Source: Edaphobacter paludis
GTDB taxonomy: Bacteria > Acidobacteriota > Terriglobia > Terriglobales > Acidobacteriaceae
Reading direction: 5' to 3'
Assembly (NCBI RefSeq): GCF_039993895.1
Contig: NZ_CP121194.1
Coordinates: 3,100,001 to 3,164,000, forward strand
Length of the DNA stretch: 64,000 bases
How positions within the stretch are numbered: position 1 is the stretch's first letter; the number at the start of each line of letters is the position of its first letter. Shown here piece after piece: positions 42,863 through 51,465 of this stretch. The translations under genes and the position numbers were made by a program. The notes below the pieces were generated by a model. That model was given only the letters and a program-made list of their open reading frames with translations. It did no database searches and was not told the DNA's origin.

Positions 42863-43662
42863 AGTGCGGCAACCTCTCCGCGGCAGATGATCTCAGCTGG
42901 GCCGGTGAGGCGCATTACCGCATCGTTGGCGGGCCAGACGGTCTGTTGCGCTCCGCCTTCGGCGATGGCGGTGAGCGAGCGTTCCACACCCCGCAACGCC
43001 ATTGCGGCTGCGGAGGAAGCGCAGGTGCCGGTGCCCGACGATGTCGTGGGACCGCAGCCCCGCTCGTAGATGCGGAAGGCAATCTCTGTCGGCGAGATGA
43101 CGCGAACGAACTCGACATTGGTGCCGTGCGGAAACAGAGGACTTGTACTGATGCGGGCGCCGAGGTCCTGCCAGCTTTTACCATGCGCGCTGAAATCATC
43201 CGTATCCACGAAGAGGACAAAGTGCGGATTACCTACGTTGACCATCGCGCCGGCCACGTTGCCGATTTCCGGAAGCTCAATCGTTCGCTGCATCACGCGC
43301 GGCACGCCCATCTCGCTCTCGATCAGGTAAAGCGGGTCGGCGGCTTTCACTACCTGACAGGTTCGCAGGCCGCCATGCGTGCCGAGAGCGACATGCTGCT
43401 TCCCTTCGCTGCTCGCCAGCCACGCGGCTACACAACGGGTACCGTTGCCGGAGAGTTCGGCCTCGCTGCCGTCGGCGTTGAAGAGCCGCAGAAAGAACTC
43501 GCCGTTCGGCTTACGCTCAAGAAATTCAATTCCATCCGCACCGACGCTGGTGTTGCGAGCGCAAAGCTTACGCGCCAGATCGGCGTGACGCCGCTGAGCG
43601 AAATTCTCTTCGATGATCAAAAAGTCGTTGCCGCAGGCGTGTGCCTTTACAAAAGGAATCAT
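42859..43662 (-). CDS. DapF-like epimerase with Ser in place of the second catalytic Cys
   Basis: From ATG 43662 (AAAGAG upstream) the protein has 267 residues, normal for diaminopimelate epimerase. The first half has HACGNDFLII, then SGNGTRCVAAWL with catalytic Cys77. The second half has NVGNPHFVLFV and ERGCGPTTSSGTGTC, where the ACGxG of DapF is SSGTG, so the second catalytic Cys is Ser209. Other cysteines in the loop (Cys203 and Cys214) are not at the catalytic position. DapF converts LL- to meso-diaminopimelate by a two-Cys mechanism. The operon context (Mpl, LdcA) supports a diaminopimelate role, but activity is in question. Confidence 0.8.
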   Translation of the reverse strand: MIPFVKAHACGNDFLIIEENFAQRRHADLARKLCARNTSVGADGIEFLERKPNGEFFLRLFNADGSEAELSGNGTRCVAAWLASSEGKQHVALGTHGGLRTCQVVKAADPLYLIESEMGVPRVMQRTIELPEIGNVAGAMVNVGNPHFVLFVDTDDFSAHGKSWQDLGARISTSPLFPHGTNVEFVRVISPTEIAFRIYERGCGPTTSSGTGTCASSAAAMALRGVERSLTAIAEGGAQQTVWPANDAVMRLTGPAEIICRGEVAAL

Positions 43663-43705
43663 GATCTCTTTTTGCCTCAGCGTTCTGAAAAATAATGAAC
43701 CGTAG

Positions 43706-45394
43706 TTATGGCGTCTTCGGCGGCGAACCAAAGCGGTCGGACCGATAGATTCGCGCACACGGCTGTCCGGTGACGCACAGGACAGTCAGCTCCGTCAGAC
43801 CCTGGGGATTGGCGTCGACTGCCTTCGATACCGGATCGCCTTTGATTGCGACCACATAAGCCGCATGGTCGGCCGGAGCATCGAGCGCTGCCTTCCAACT
43901 GACGTAATCTCCTTCGTTCAGCGTCTGTTTCAAGGGGATCGCGGCATCCTGCAAGGCGCCGATGTGGTCCGAATCGAACATCAGAATTGGCACCCCCGGA
44001 GGAAGCGACTGCAACACACGAGCGATCGACGTTTCAAGCGCGATTCGCGTAGTCGAGTTGACGATCCCTTCCTTCAGCACCAGAGGAATGAAATACATCA
44101 TGGCGAATGTGTTGATAACGATCAGGGCCAGCGCCAGAGGATGAAGAAAACGCGCTTTCAGCGGCTGCGACTGGCTCCATCGGCGCTGTACCCACTCGAT
44201 GGCGAGAAACATGGAGATTGCCAGCGCAGGCAACATCTCCATGCCATAGCGAGCGTTGTAATAGGCGTGCGGCCACAGTTGCGGAATGAAGATCGGCACC
44301 GAGCTATAGGCGACGGCGTAGACATAAAAAGGCAGCGGCAGCCACAGCAGCAGTGACGGCAGAGCAAGCCTCCGACGGATGGCCAGAATAAGGCCGGCAA
44401 GCGCCGCAATCATGACTGCGAAGCCTGTCTCCCACACCGATGCATCCACCTGCGCGGTGCGAGTGAAGAAGAGCAGCGCCCAGCCGGGATTATGCCATCC
44501 GCGATAGTGATGCGAGCCTGGAGGCGAGGTCTTTTTCTCGATGGCCGCAGCCGAGTAGGGACCGCGAATGAAGTCGAAAGGATCGTGGTAGAAGTGCTGA
44601 TTGTAGGCCAGCCAGCTGAGCGGAGCCGCAACCGAAAGAAGAGTCAGAACGATGAATGACGGCGCGACCTTGCGCCAGACTGCGCGGTTGTGCGCCAGGC
44701 ACCAGGTCACGATGCACCATGCCGCTGCACCAAGTATCCAGCCGTCATAGCGCGTAAAGACCGCCGCAACGATGAGCAGCGCAATATAGATCAGTCGGCG
44801 TGACACAAGACTGTGCCGCGACTCTCGAATCGCGGTCGTGCACTCCATCGTAAACAGCGTCAGCCAGATAAGCTCCGCGAGAAACAGCGGCTCGGTCATG
44901 GCAGTCGTTGAAAGATAGAGCAGGTTGGGATTCAACGCATAGAAGGCTGTGGCCGCGAACGCCCATCGCGCCGTCATCATGCGGCGTGCGAGGCGGTAGA
45001 GCCCGACCACGCTGGCGATAAAGCAGAGCAGCGACGGCCATGCGCCTGCCAGGCCGTTCTGCCACCACTCCATCTTTTGAACGAACGGCAGAATCAGCAG
45101 ATGCGGCAGCGGCAGCCAGACTCCCCCAAGCTGCGCGAGGCCAGGATTACGCGAGTCGAAGATGCGGCGCGCGATGCCAAGATGGGCGACGGCATCTCCG
45201 TACAGCAAGAGGTATCCGCGCGTATAGCAGAGAGCGAGCGCAGCAAAAGCGAGAATGACCGCGATCAGAGCGATGGGAAAGGTCTCTTCCTTCGTCGCCG
45301 GACGCACCTCATCCGGCATCGCCTCGCTGGCAGGAGACGCCGCCCCTGCCAGCATCGTCGGCACTAATCGTCTTGCCGGTCTACGCTCCTTCAA
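43706..45394 (-). CDS. GT-C-type polytopic glycosyltransferase
   Basis: The protein has 562 residues and about 11-12 helices. A TTG start at 45394 is backed by AAGGAGAT eight bases upstream and overlaps the end of the kinase gene by 14 bases. The first periplasmic loop LLLYGDAVAHLGIARRIFDSRNPGLAQLGGVWLPLPHLLILPFV has the acidic residue and order of GT39-like GT-C enzymes. NLLYLSTTAMTEPLFLAELI is another family segment. It probably transfers a sugar from a polyprenyl phosphate carrier outside the cytoplasm. It is unlike the pair at 26-30 kb and has no inserted repeat. Donor and acceptor unknown. Confidence 0.72.
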   Translation of the reverse strand: MKERRPARRLVPTMLAGAASPASEAMPDEVRPATKEETFPIALIAVILAFAALALCYTRGYLLLYGDAVAHLGIARRIFDSRNPGLAQLGGVWLPLPHLLILPFVQKMEWWQNGLAGAWPSLLCFIASVVGLYRLARRMMTARWAFAATAFYALNPNLLYLSTTAMTEPLFLAELIWLTLFTMECTTAIRESRHSLVSRRLIYIALLIVAAVFTRYDGWILGAAAWCIVTWCLAHNRAVWRKVAPSFIVLTLLSVAAPLSWLAYNQHFYHDPFDFIRGPYSAAAIEKKTSPPGSHHYRGWHNPGWALLFFTRTAQVDASVWETGFAVMIAALAGLILAIRRRLALPSLLLWLPLPFYVYAVAYSSVPIFIPQLWPHAYYNARYGMEMLPALAISMFLAIEWVQRRWSQSQPLKARFLHPLALALIVINTFAMMYFIPLVLKEGIVNSTTRIALETSIARVLQSLPPGVPILMFDSDHIGALQDAAIPLKQTLNEGDYVSWKAALDAPADHAAYVVAIKGDPVSKAVDANPQGLTELTVLCVTGQPCARIYRSDRFGSPPKTP

Positions 45395-46319
45395 GATGAG
45401 AGATCTCCTTGAACAGATTGAATCGCTCTTCGATCTCTTCGCGCGTCACGGATTGCAGTCGCTCTGTTCCAAACCTCTCAACAGCGAACGAACCCATCAC
45501 ACCGCCGTAGAACATCGCGGTACGAAAGACCGCGGGAGTCAGCTCCGGCTGCGATGCGAGATAACCATAGAAACCGCCGGCAAACGAATCTCCCGCGCCG
45601 GTCGGATCGACTACTTCTGCCAACGGCAGCGCCGGTGCGCGGAAGGGCCGCGAGATCTTCGTTCCGTTGCCAAAAGACCTATCGCTGAAGAAGGCTGTGG
45701 CACCGTACTCGCCGTGCTTTACCACCAGTGTCTTCGGTCCCATCGACAGCACCTTCTCAGCGGCGAGCACCAGATTCCGCTCGTCCGCCAGCATCCGGAC
45801 TTCGCCATCGTTGATCAGCAGCACATCCAGATCGCGCAGGACCTTGGCAAGATTTTCGCTGTGATCCGCAATCCAGTAATTCATCGTATCGCCGCAAACC
45901 ATGCGTACCTGTGGCATCTGGCTGCGAACACGAGCCTGAAGAGCCGGATCGATGTTCGCGAGAAAGAGAAACTTGCTATCGGCGTATGCATCTGGAATCT
46001 TCGGCTCAAAAGTCTGAAAGACATTCAGATCCGTTCCCAGCGTCTTTGCCTCATCCATATTGCCTTCATAAGAGCCGGTCCAATGAAAGCTAAGCCCCTT
46101 GGCACGCTCGATGCCCTGCGTATCAACGCCACGTTTCGTCAGCACAGCCTCATGCTGCGCGGTAAAGTCTTCCCCGACAACTGCGATCACCCGCACCGGA
46201 GTGAAGTAACTGGCCGCAAGCGAAAAATGTGTCGCCGCACCGCCCAGGCAATGATCCACCGCACCGTGCGGGGTTTCAATGCTATCGAAAGCTACAGATC
46301 CTACAACAAGAATCGACAT
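45381..46319 (-). CDS. PfkB-family sugar or nucleoside kinase
   Basis: The protein has 312 residues. It begins SILVVGSVAFDSIETPHG, then GGAATHFSLAASYF and VIAVVGEDF; the C-terminal ATP/active-site motif DPTGAGDSFAGGFYGYL has the catalytic Asp in GAGDSF. These are the PfkB/ribokinase signatures 1 and 2. It lies 36 bases after a methylthioadenosine phosphorylase gene, so a substrate in purine or methylthioribose salvage is possible, but the family is broad and adenosine, ribose or fructose phosphates cannot be excluded. Translationally coupled to the GT gene downstream. Confidence 0.86.
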   Translation of the reverse strand: MSILVVGSVAFDSIETPHGAVDHCLGGAATHFSLAASYFTPVRVIAVVGEDFTAQHEAVLTKRGVDTQGIERAKGLSFHWTGSYEGNMDEAKTLGTDLNVFQTFEPKIPDAYADSKFLFLANIDPALQARVRSQMPQVRMVCGDTMNYWIADHSENLAKVLRDLDVLLINDGEVRMLADERNLVLAAEKVLSMGPKTLVVKHGEYGATAFFSDRSFGNGTKISRPFRAPALPLAEVVDPTGAGDSFAGGFYGYLASQPELTPAVFRTAMFYGGVMGSFAVERFGTERLQSVTREEIEERFNLFKEISHLEGA

Positions 46320-46355
46320 AAACTCCTTTTCACACCAGTTCGTAATTTTGACTGA

Positions 46356-47216
46356 CTACAGATATTTATCCAGCAGAAGCGCCAATCGCTGCCGCGTCTC
46401 GACGGGGATGGCCTTAGGGTCGGTAAGTACGGCATATTTGAGCGCGTCGACGCAGGCACATGTTCTCTGCGCAGGCATCGCTGCCACGGCGGCGCGAACC
46501 ACCTTCGCTGCGTTGTCCGCATTCTGATGAAGCACTGCCACGATCTGATCGATGGTGACATCGTCATGGCCTTCACGCCAGCAATCGTAGTCCGTCACCA
46601 TTGCCATGGTTGCGTAACAGATCTCGGCCTCGCGGGCCAGTTTCGCTTCCTGAAGATTCGTCATCCCAATGACGTCAGCGCCCCAACTGCGATAGAGATT
46701 CGACTCCGCCCGGGTCGAAAACTGCGGCCCCTCCATGCACACATAGGTCCCGCCATTTTTGCCGACGACGCCGACCGAGGCACACGCCTTCTCAAACGCG
46801 GAAGCGACGGTCGCGCAGACCGGATCGCCGAACCCCACATGCGCGACGATGCCGTCGCCAAAGAAGGTTGAGACGCGAGCGAAGGTGCGATCGATAAACT
46901 GGTCGGGCATCAGGAAATCCGTAGGCTTGTGCTCTTCCTTGAGCGAGCCCACGGCGGACACGGAAAGAATGCGCTCCACGCCCAGCAGCTTCATGCCGAA
47001 GATGTTGGCGCGAAAGTTCAGTTCGCTCGGAAGCAGGCGATGACCGCGCCCATGCCGCGCCAGAAAGGCGACCTGACGGCCTTCGAGCTCGCCAAGAACG
47101 AAGGCGTCCGAAGGTTCGCCAAAGGGTGTCTCGACGCGTTCTTCACGCACATTTGTAAGTCCTGGCATGGCATACAACCCGCTGCCACCGATAATTCCAA
47201 TCTCTGCCTTCTTCAA
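46356..47216 (-). CDS. mtnP: 5'-methylthioadenosine phosphorylase (MTAP/PNP family)
   Basis: From TTG 47216, which has GGAG eight bases upstream, the protein has 286 residues. A TTG at 47258 would overlap the upstream gene by 29 bases and is less likely. [14 protein letters not shown] (about 7-20), [31 protein letters not shown] and [30 protein letters not shown] are the MTAP landmarks. The enzyme cleaves methylthioadenosine to adenine and methylthioribose-1-phosphate. No other methionine salvage gene is in the window. It is followed by a PfkB kinase gene. Confidence 0.9.
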   Translation of the reverse strand: MKKAEIGIIGGSGLYAMPGLTNVREERVETPFGEPSDAFVLGELEGRQVAFLARHGRGHRLLPSELNFRANIFGMKLLGVERILSVSAVGSLKEEHKPTDFLMPDQFIDRTFARVSTFFGDGIVAHVGFGDPVCATVASAFEKACASVGVVGKNGGTYVCMEGPQFSTRAESNLYRSWGADVIGMTNLQEAKLAREAEICYATMAMVTDYDCWREGHDDVTIDQIVAVLHQNADNAAKVVRAAVAAMPAQRTCACVDALKYAVLTDPKAIPVETRQRLALLLDKYL

Positions 47217-47229
47217 ATGCTCTGCTCCT

Positions 47230-48825
47230 TTACCGAGCCATGCCCGGACGACCTTCAAAAGTATATCGTTGCAACCCCGCCGCTCGAATCATCCCAAATG
47301 ACGACAGCGTATGCGCCAGCCCCAGCGACAATTCATGCGACCGCGCGCCTGCAATCTGCAACGGCCCTTCCGGCTGCGTGCTCACAATCTGATCGCGCAG
47401 CTTTCGCGCCAGCGGAAGCTCAAAGCCTTCGCTGACAAACACGCCCTCACCGGCGATAGAAAGCAGAACATCGCCCTCGCTGGTCGAATAAACCTGCTCA
47501 TCTCCATCCGCCTCGTCCTTCGGACGACGCACGACTCCGGAGTATTTGCGAGGTATCTCCGCAGCATAGACCCGCAAGAATGAGCGCGCCGAGTCCGCAT
47601 TCTTCCAGCGCGAGTAATAGAGCAGCGCTATCGAAGCGGTAGATTCCTTCTCCGCTTCAGTCACCGCCGATTTACGCTGCGCAGCGTAATACACTCCACC
47701 CGCCCATTCCGGCGCCAGTGCCGTCGCCATCTGCTGGCCGCCAAAAAGCTCAGTCAGCATGCGAACGTCCAGCTCGCCCATAACCCCTACGTCGTAGGGC
47801 GTGTATTCCGCGTCCAGCAAAGGATGAATATCCGGCAGCCGCAGCACAGGCACTGGCGCATGAGCCATGTAGGCCTTGGGATTCATGATCTCGAAGCTCG
47901 AAGAGGGAGGATTTTCCAACACGTCCGCAAAGGCTGCCTTCGCTCCCGACTTCACCAGAATCGCCTGCTCAAAGCTAAGTCCATCGGTGTAGGGAAACAG
48001 CAGCGACTGCTGAAGCAGCAGCGGCGCGCGTGCCATTACCGGCGAGCCGTTCGAATCCGCGGCCATGTCTTTCAACCGGTCACCCAGCTCGGGAGCATCG
48101 GCAAGCGTCTTTCCCGTCGGCCGCAGCGTATAGTCCACAAACACCGCCATCGCCTGTCCTTCGGCGACGGCATCGCGGGCCGTATCCGCCTCATCCGTCT
48201 GCAAGTGCTCATTGTCTTCCTGCACATTGCGCGCCACACCTTTGGCGCTGACGTCCGACCACGTCGTCAGCCCGACCTTCTGGTCCTGCAGAGCATGAGT
48301 CAACTCATGCGCCAGCACCGGCTTTTGATCATCCGGCTTGATCCAGTCCAGCAGATTCACGGTCTTAGTCTTGTTGTCGTAGAAACCAGCGATTTGCTCG
48401 GTCAGCAGAGAGAGCAGAAAGGGGCGCAGATGAAAATCGCGGTCCAGCAGACCGAACTTCTTCAAAATAACCTCGGAGCGCTCCATCCGCTTTGCGCCTT
48501 GATCTTCATCAAACTTCTTCTTCAGATAACCATTGATCTGCTCGCGCGATATCAGCTTCCGTTTGACGCTATGTTCAATCGGCAGCTTCGAGTCGCTGCT
48601 GACAAAGCTCAGAATCTCGTCGACCGACCGGAAGAGCTCCTTCGCCTCGGCCTTCGTCATCGGCGCCTGCGCCGTCGCGGCGGCTGGCGGCTGTTGCTCC
48701 ACAGGAGCCGAAGTCTGCCCTGCAAATGCCGCACAGGGACCTATGCCTATTGCAATGGCCGCAACCCACACCGACAAAATCATCCTTCTTCCGCCAAGTC
48801 CTCGCTGCAACTTCAACCTCCGCAT
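47230..48825 (-). CDS. Exported HExxH zinc metallopeptidase-like protein
   Basis: The protein has 531 residues. A basic N-terminus and hydrophobic segment (about 15-36) form a signal peptide ending AFAG. The core has [36 protein letters not shown] with zinc-binding HELTH (173-177), and [12 protein letters not shown] supplies a probable third ligand, Glu222 (gluzincin pattern). The C-terminal half shows no known domain. It is probably a secreted or periplasmic protease of unassigned family. It is the first gene of the long minus-strand operon and divergent from the ygfZ gene, with the two starts 45 bases apart. Confidence 0.8.
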   Translation of the reverse strand: MRRLKLQRGLGGRRMILSVWVAAIAIGIGPCAAFAGQTSAPVEQQPPAAATAQAPMTKAEAKELFRSVDEILSFVSSDSKLPIEHSVKRKLISREQINGYLKKKFDEDQGAKRMERSEVILKKFGLLDRDFHLRPFLLSLLTEQIAGFYDNKTKTVNLLDWIKPDDQKPVLAHELTHALQDQKVGLTTWSDVSAKGVARNVQEDNEHLQTDEADTARDAVAEGQAMAVFVDYTLRPTGKTLADAPELGDRLKDMAADSNGSPVMARAPLLLQQSLLFPYTDGLSFEQAILVKSGAKAAFADVLENPPSSSFEIMNPKAYMAHAPVPVLRLPDIHPLLDAEYTPYDVGVMGELDVRMLTELFGGQQMATALAPEWAGGVYYAAQRKSAVTEAEKESTASIALLYYSRWKNADSARSFLRVYAAEIPRKYSGVVRRPKDEADGDEQVYSTSEGDVLLSIAGEGVFVSEGFELPLARKLRDQIVSTQPEGPLQIAGARSHELSLGLAHTLSSFGMIRAAGLQRYTFEGRPGMAR

Positions 48826-48870
48826 TCCACCGCTATAATCAAGTGTACGCAGAGTTTTCCCCTATCGTCC

Positions 48871-49941
48871 GTGAAGCCCCCCCTGACCAATCCCGAGATC
48901 AGCCCTTCGCATGCGCCAGCGTCAGCCGGTCAACTCGGTGCCCTGCTCCATGGGGCCGGACTGTACCCGCTCGACCACGTTGGCTGGATTCGTGTGACCG
49001 GTGAAGACCGTGTCCGCTGGCTCAACGGCATGGTTACGAACTCTATTCAGGCATTAGAGACAGGCAATGGGTGCTATAACTTCCTGCTTAGCGTGCAGGG
49101 CCGCATCCAGGGCGATGCCTACATCTTTGCTGAACCGGACGCGCTGCTGCTCGAAACCGTCTCCGAACAAGTCCCCGGCCTTATGGCGCTACTCGACCGC
49201 TTCATCATCATGGACGATGTGGAGCTAGCCGACAGCAGCGCAACCCAATCCGGACTCTCCCTCTCGGGGCCTCAGGCTGCATCGCTGCTGGAGCATATCG
49301 GTCTCCCCGTTGCATCTCTCGGCAAACTTGAGCGGCAGATCGTTGCATGGCACTCCGCCGACGTCACCGTCATCCATGCCTACAGCCCTCTCGTCCCACG
49401 TTTCGAACTTTGGGCGACGCCAGCAACCACCGCTTTTCTCTCGCAGACCCTTCGCGATAGCGGAACGATCCTATGCGGCCCAGAGAGTCAGGAATGGCTG
49501 CGCGTGCTCGAAGGAACGCCGCGCTACGGCGCAGACATACGCGATAAGGAACTGCCGCAGGAGACCGGACAGACCCGCGCCCTGCACTTCGCCAAGGGCT
49601 GCTACCTTGGCCAGGAGATTGTGGAGCGCATCCGCTCACGCGGCAACGTGCACCGCGCCTTCACAGCATTCCGGCTGGAAGGAACTCTTCCCGAACCTGG
49701 GTCATCGCTTGAAGCAGACGGCAAGCAGATCGGCGAACTGACTAGCGTCGCCGCAATCCCATTCCCGACCGCTAACGGCGAGACGGTGCAGTTAGGTCTC
49801 GGTTATCTTCGCCGGGAGGCGCTGGAGCGCAACCTTCCGCTTCAATATGCCGGCGGCACCGCGCTGCCGATCGCCAGTCCTTTCACGGCTATTGAAGCCC
49901 GAGAATCCCAACCAGCATCTGAATCTTCAGAGAGAGTGTAA
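48871..49941 (+). CDS. ygfZ: Folate-binding YgfZ/GcvT-like protein
   Basis: From GTG 48871 the protein has 356 residues. The frame is open for another 1 kb upstream but that part is the shadow of the metallopeptidase gene. A GcvT-like fold begins VGWIRVTGEDRVRWLNGMVTNSI and includes FIIMDDVELAD; the diagnostic YgfZ motif KGCYLGQEIVERI lies at 242-254, with the Cys conserved. YgfZ (IbaG/COG0354) uses tetrahydrofolate and supports Fe-S cluster assembly or repair. It starts a plus-strand run (YgfZ, DUF1844, MBL hydrolase, RibF). An unusual point is the lack of a clear ribosome-binding site. Confidence 0.88.
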   Translation: MKPPLTNPEISPSHAPASAGQLGALLHGAGLYPLDHVGWIRVTGEDRVRWLNGMVTNSIQALETGNGCYNFLLSVQGRIQGDAYIFAEPDALLLETVSEQVPGLMALLDRFIIMDDVELADSSATQSGLSLSGPQAASLLEHIGLPVASLGKLERQIVAWHSADVTVIHAYSPLVPRFELWATPATTAFLSQTLRDSGTILCGPESQEWLRVLEGTPRYGADIRDKELPQETGQTRALHFAKGCYLGQEIVERIRSRGNVHRAFTAFRLEGTLPEPGSSLEADGKQIGELTSVAAIPFPTANGETVQLGLGYLRREALERNLPLQYAGGTALPIASPFTAIEARESQPASESSERV

Positions 49942-49944
49942 TCC

Positions 49945-50553
49945 ATGCCTGAGCAAAACAAGCCTTTTGTCGTCACCGACCGCCGCAAGTTCACCGCTGA
50001 GGGCGAACTTCGTCCCGATGCCGACCCATCGCCCGAGCGAGAGCGCCACGATCCAGCCCCGATCGCAACGCCGGTCGCTGCTGCTGAGCCGCCAACTGCT
50101 CACCCCGCACCGCACGAAGACACACCGTCGGACGAGCAACCGGCTCTTACAGCGGAGCAGTCCGACCAGGCACGAGCGGCCTATAAGGCAACCGCTGATC
50201 GGCTCGATACCGCGATCCGCGCCGCGAACCCCGGCATGGAGCACCCGCCGGAGATGAACTTCGAGCAGATCGTCCACTCGGTCTACATGACGGCCATCAT
50301 GCAGCTTGGCGGCGCAACGCCGGAGGGCCAGCAGCCTCAGGTAGACCTTTTGGGTGCTCGCCAGAGCGTCGACATGCTCGGCGTGCTGGCTGAAAAAACC
50401 AAGGGCAATCTGACCCCGGAAGAATCGCGCCTGTTGGAGAACGCCCTCTTCGAACTTCACATGGGCTTCCTTGAAATCACTCAGGCGCTGGCGCGCTCCG
50501 CCGCGGCCAAAGCACCGGCTCCTGGCCCGGGACGGCCAAGCATTGTTCGCTAG
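49945..50553 (+). CDS. DUF1844-domain protein
   Basis: The protein has 202 residues. The N-terminal 100 residues are Pro/Ala/Glu-rich and disordered, starting with VVTDRRKFTAEGE. The DUF1844 core lies at about 105-185: MNFEQIVHSVYMTAIMQLGG, then VDLLGARQSVDMLGVLAEKTKGNLTPEESRLLENALFELHMGFLE. The function of this domain is unknown; it is widespread in Acidobacteria, Planctomycetes and Deltaproteobacteria. The ATG is three bases after the ygfZ stop, so the two are cotranscribed. Confidence 0.85.
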   Translation: MPEQNKPFVVTDRRKFTAEGELRPDADPSPERERHDPAPIATPVAAAEPPTAHPAPHEDTPSDEQPALTAEQSDQARAAYKATADRLDTAIRAANPGMEHPPEMNFEQIVHSVYMTAIMQLGGATPEGQQPQVDLLGARQSVDMLGVLAEKTKGNLTPEESRLLENALFELHMGFLEITQALARSAAAKAPAPGPGRPSIVR

Positions 50554-50664
50554 GGAAGCTCTCCTGTGGATGTAAACCGAAACCTCAGGGTCAAGCGCCG
50601 TTTTCAAGAAAACGGCACCCGCAACTTTATCCCGGTACGCAGTAACAGGAGAATGCTCTAAGCG

Positions 50665-51465
50665 ATGGAGGCCACTCTCACCTTTCTCGGCAGCGGCACA
50701 TCGATGGGTGTGCCAACTCTGGGCTGCGGGTGCGCCGTTTGCCTCTCAGCCATGTCTCCTACCGGCGACCCGCGTAACCGCCGCACCCGCCCGTCCGTCC
50801 GGCTCGCCTATAACGGTCGCACTGTCGTCATCGACACCGGCCCGGACTTCCACGCCCAGGCCCTTCGCGAAGGAATCCGCAGGCTGGATGCGGTCCTCTA
50901 CACTCACGGGCACGCCGATCACGTGATGGGCTTCGACGATCTCCGTCCACTCAGCTTCCACACCAAGGGCGACCTGCCCATCTACGCGGACGACACGACC
51001 GCAAGCGACATCGAGCGCGTCTTCGAATACACCTTTCGCAAGGAAGACCGCTACCCCACCAGCGCACGCGTGGAGATGCATCGCATCGACGCTACTCCCG
51101 GCGCAGGCTTCGATCTCTTCGGAGCCTGCTTCCGCCGCATCCCGGTCACGCATGGACAGCAGCAGATCACGGGCTATCGCTTCGGCAGCGCCGCTTACCT
51201 CACCGACATGAGCGATATCCCTGACGAGAGCGTGGCTCTTCTTCAGGATCTTGACGTCCTCATCCTCGATGCTCTTCGTCACGATCCTCACTCCAGCCAC
51301 TCCCATCTGGAAAAGTCCGTCGCCTTTGTCGAACAGCTCAAGCCTCGTCGCGCCTTCTTTACCCACATGAGCCACGATCTCGACCATGCCGCAACGGAAG
51401 CCATCCTTCCACCTCACATCCGTCTCGCCTACGACGGTTTACAGATCACATTCGAGATTGCCTGA
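50665..51465 (+). CDS. MBL-fold hydrolase, PhnP-like phosphodiesterase
   Basis: The protein has 266 residues. The opening LTFLGSGTSMGVPTLGCGCAVC has the two-Cys signature of the PhnP/RNase Z-like group (structural zinc), followed by TGPDFHAQALREGIRRLDAVLYTHGHADHVMGFDDLRPL with the dizinc HGHADH at 81-86. Asp and His ligands recur in VTHGQQQITGYRFGSAAYLTDMSDIP and ILDALRHDPHSSHSHL. It probably cleaves cyclic phosphodiesters (phosphoribosyl cyclic phosphate or cNMPs). No phn genes are present. It overlaps the ribF start by one base (TGATG). Confidence 0.87.
   Translation: MEATLTFLGSGTSMGVPTLGCGCAVCLSAMSPTGDPRNRRTRPSVRLAYNGRTVVIDTGPDFHAQALREGIRRLDAVLYTHGHADHVMGFDDLRPLSFHTKGDLPIYADDTTASDIERVFEYTFRKEDRYPTSARVEMHRIDATPGAGFDLFGACFRRIPVTHGQQQITGYRFGSAAYLTDMSDIPDESVALLQDLDVLILDALRHDPHSSHSHLEKSVAFVEQLKPRRAFFTHMSHDLDHAATEAILPPHIRLAYDGLQITFEIA

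Noticed and set aside
47824..48870. Long plus-strand open frame upstream of and fused in phase to ygfZ
   Set aside because: It is antisense to the well-supported HELTH metallopeptidase gene, rich in Arg/His/Gln, and has no family resemblance; YgfZ homology begins only after the GTG at 48871.
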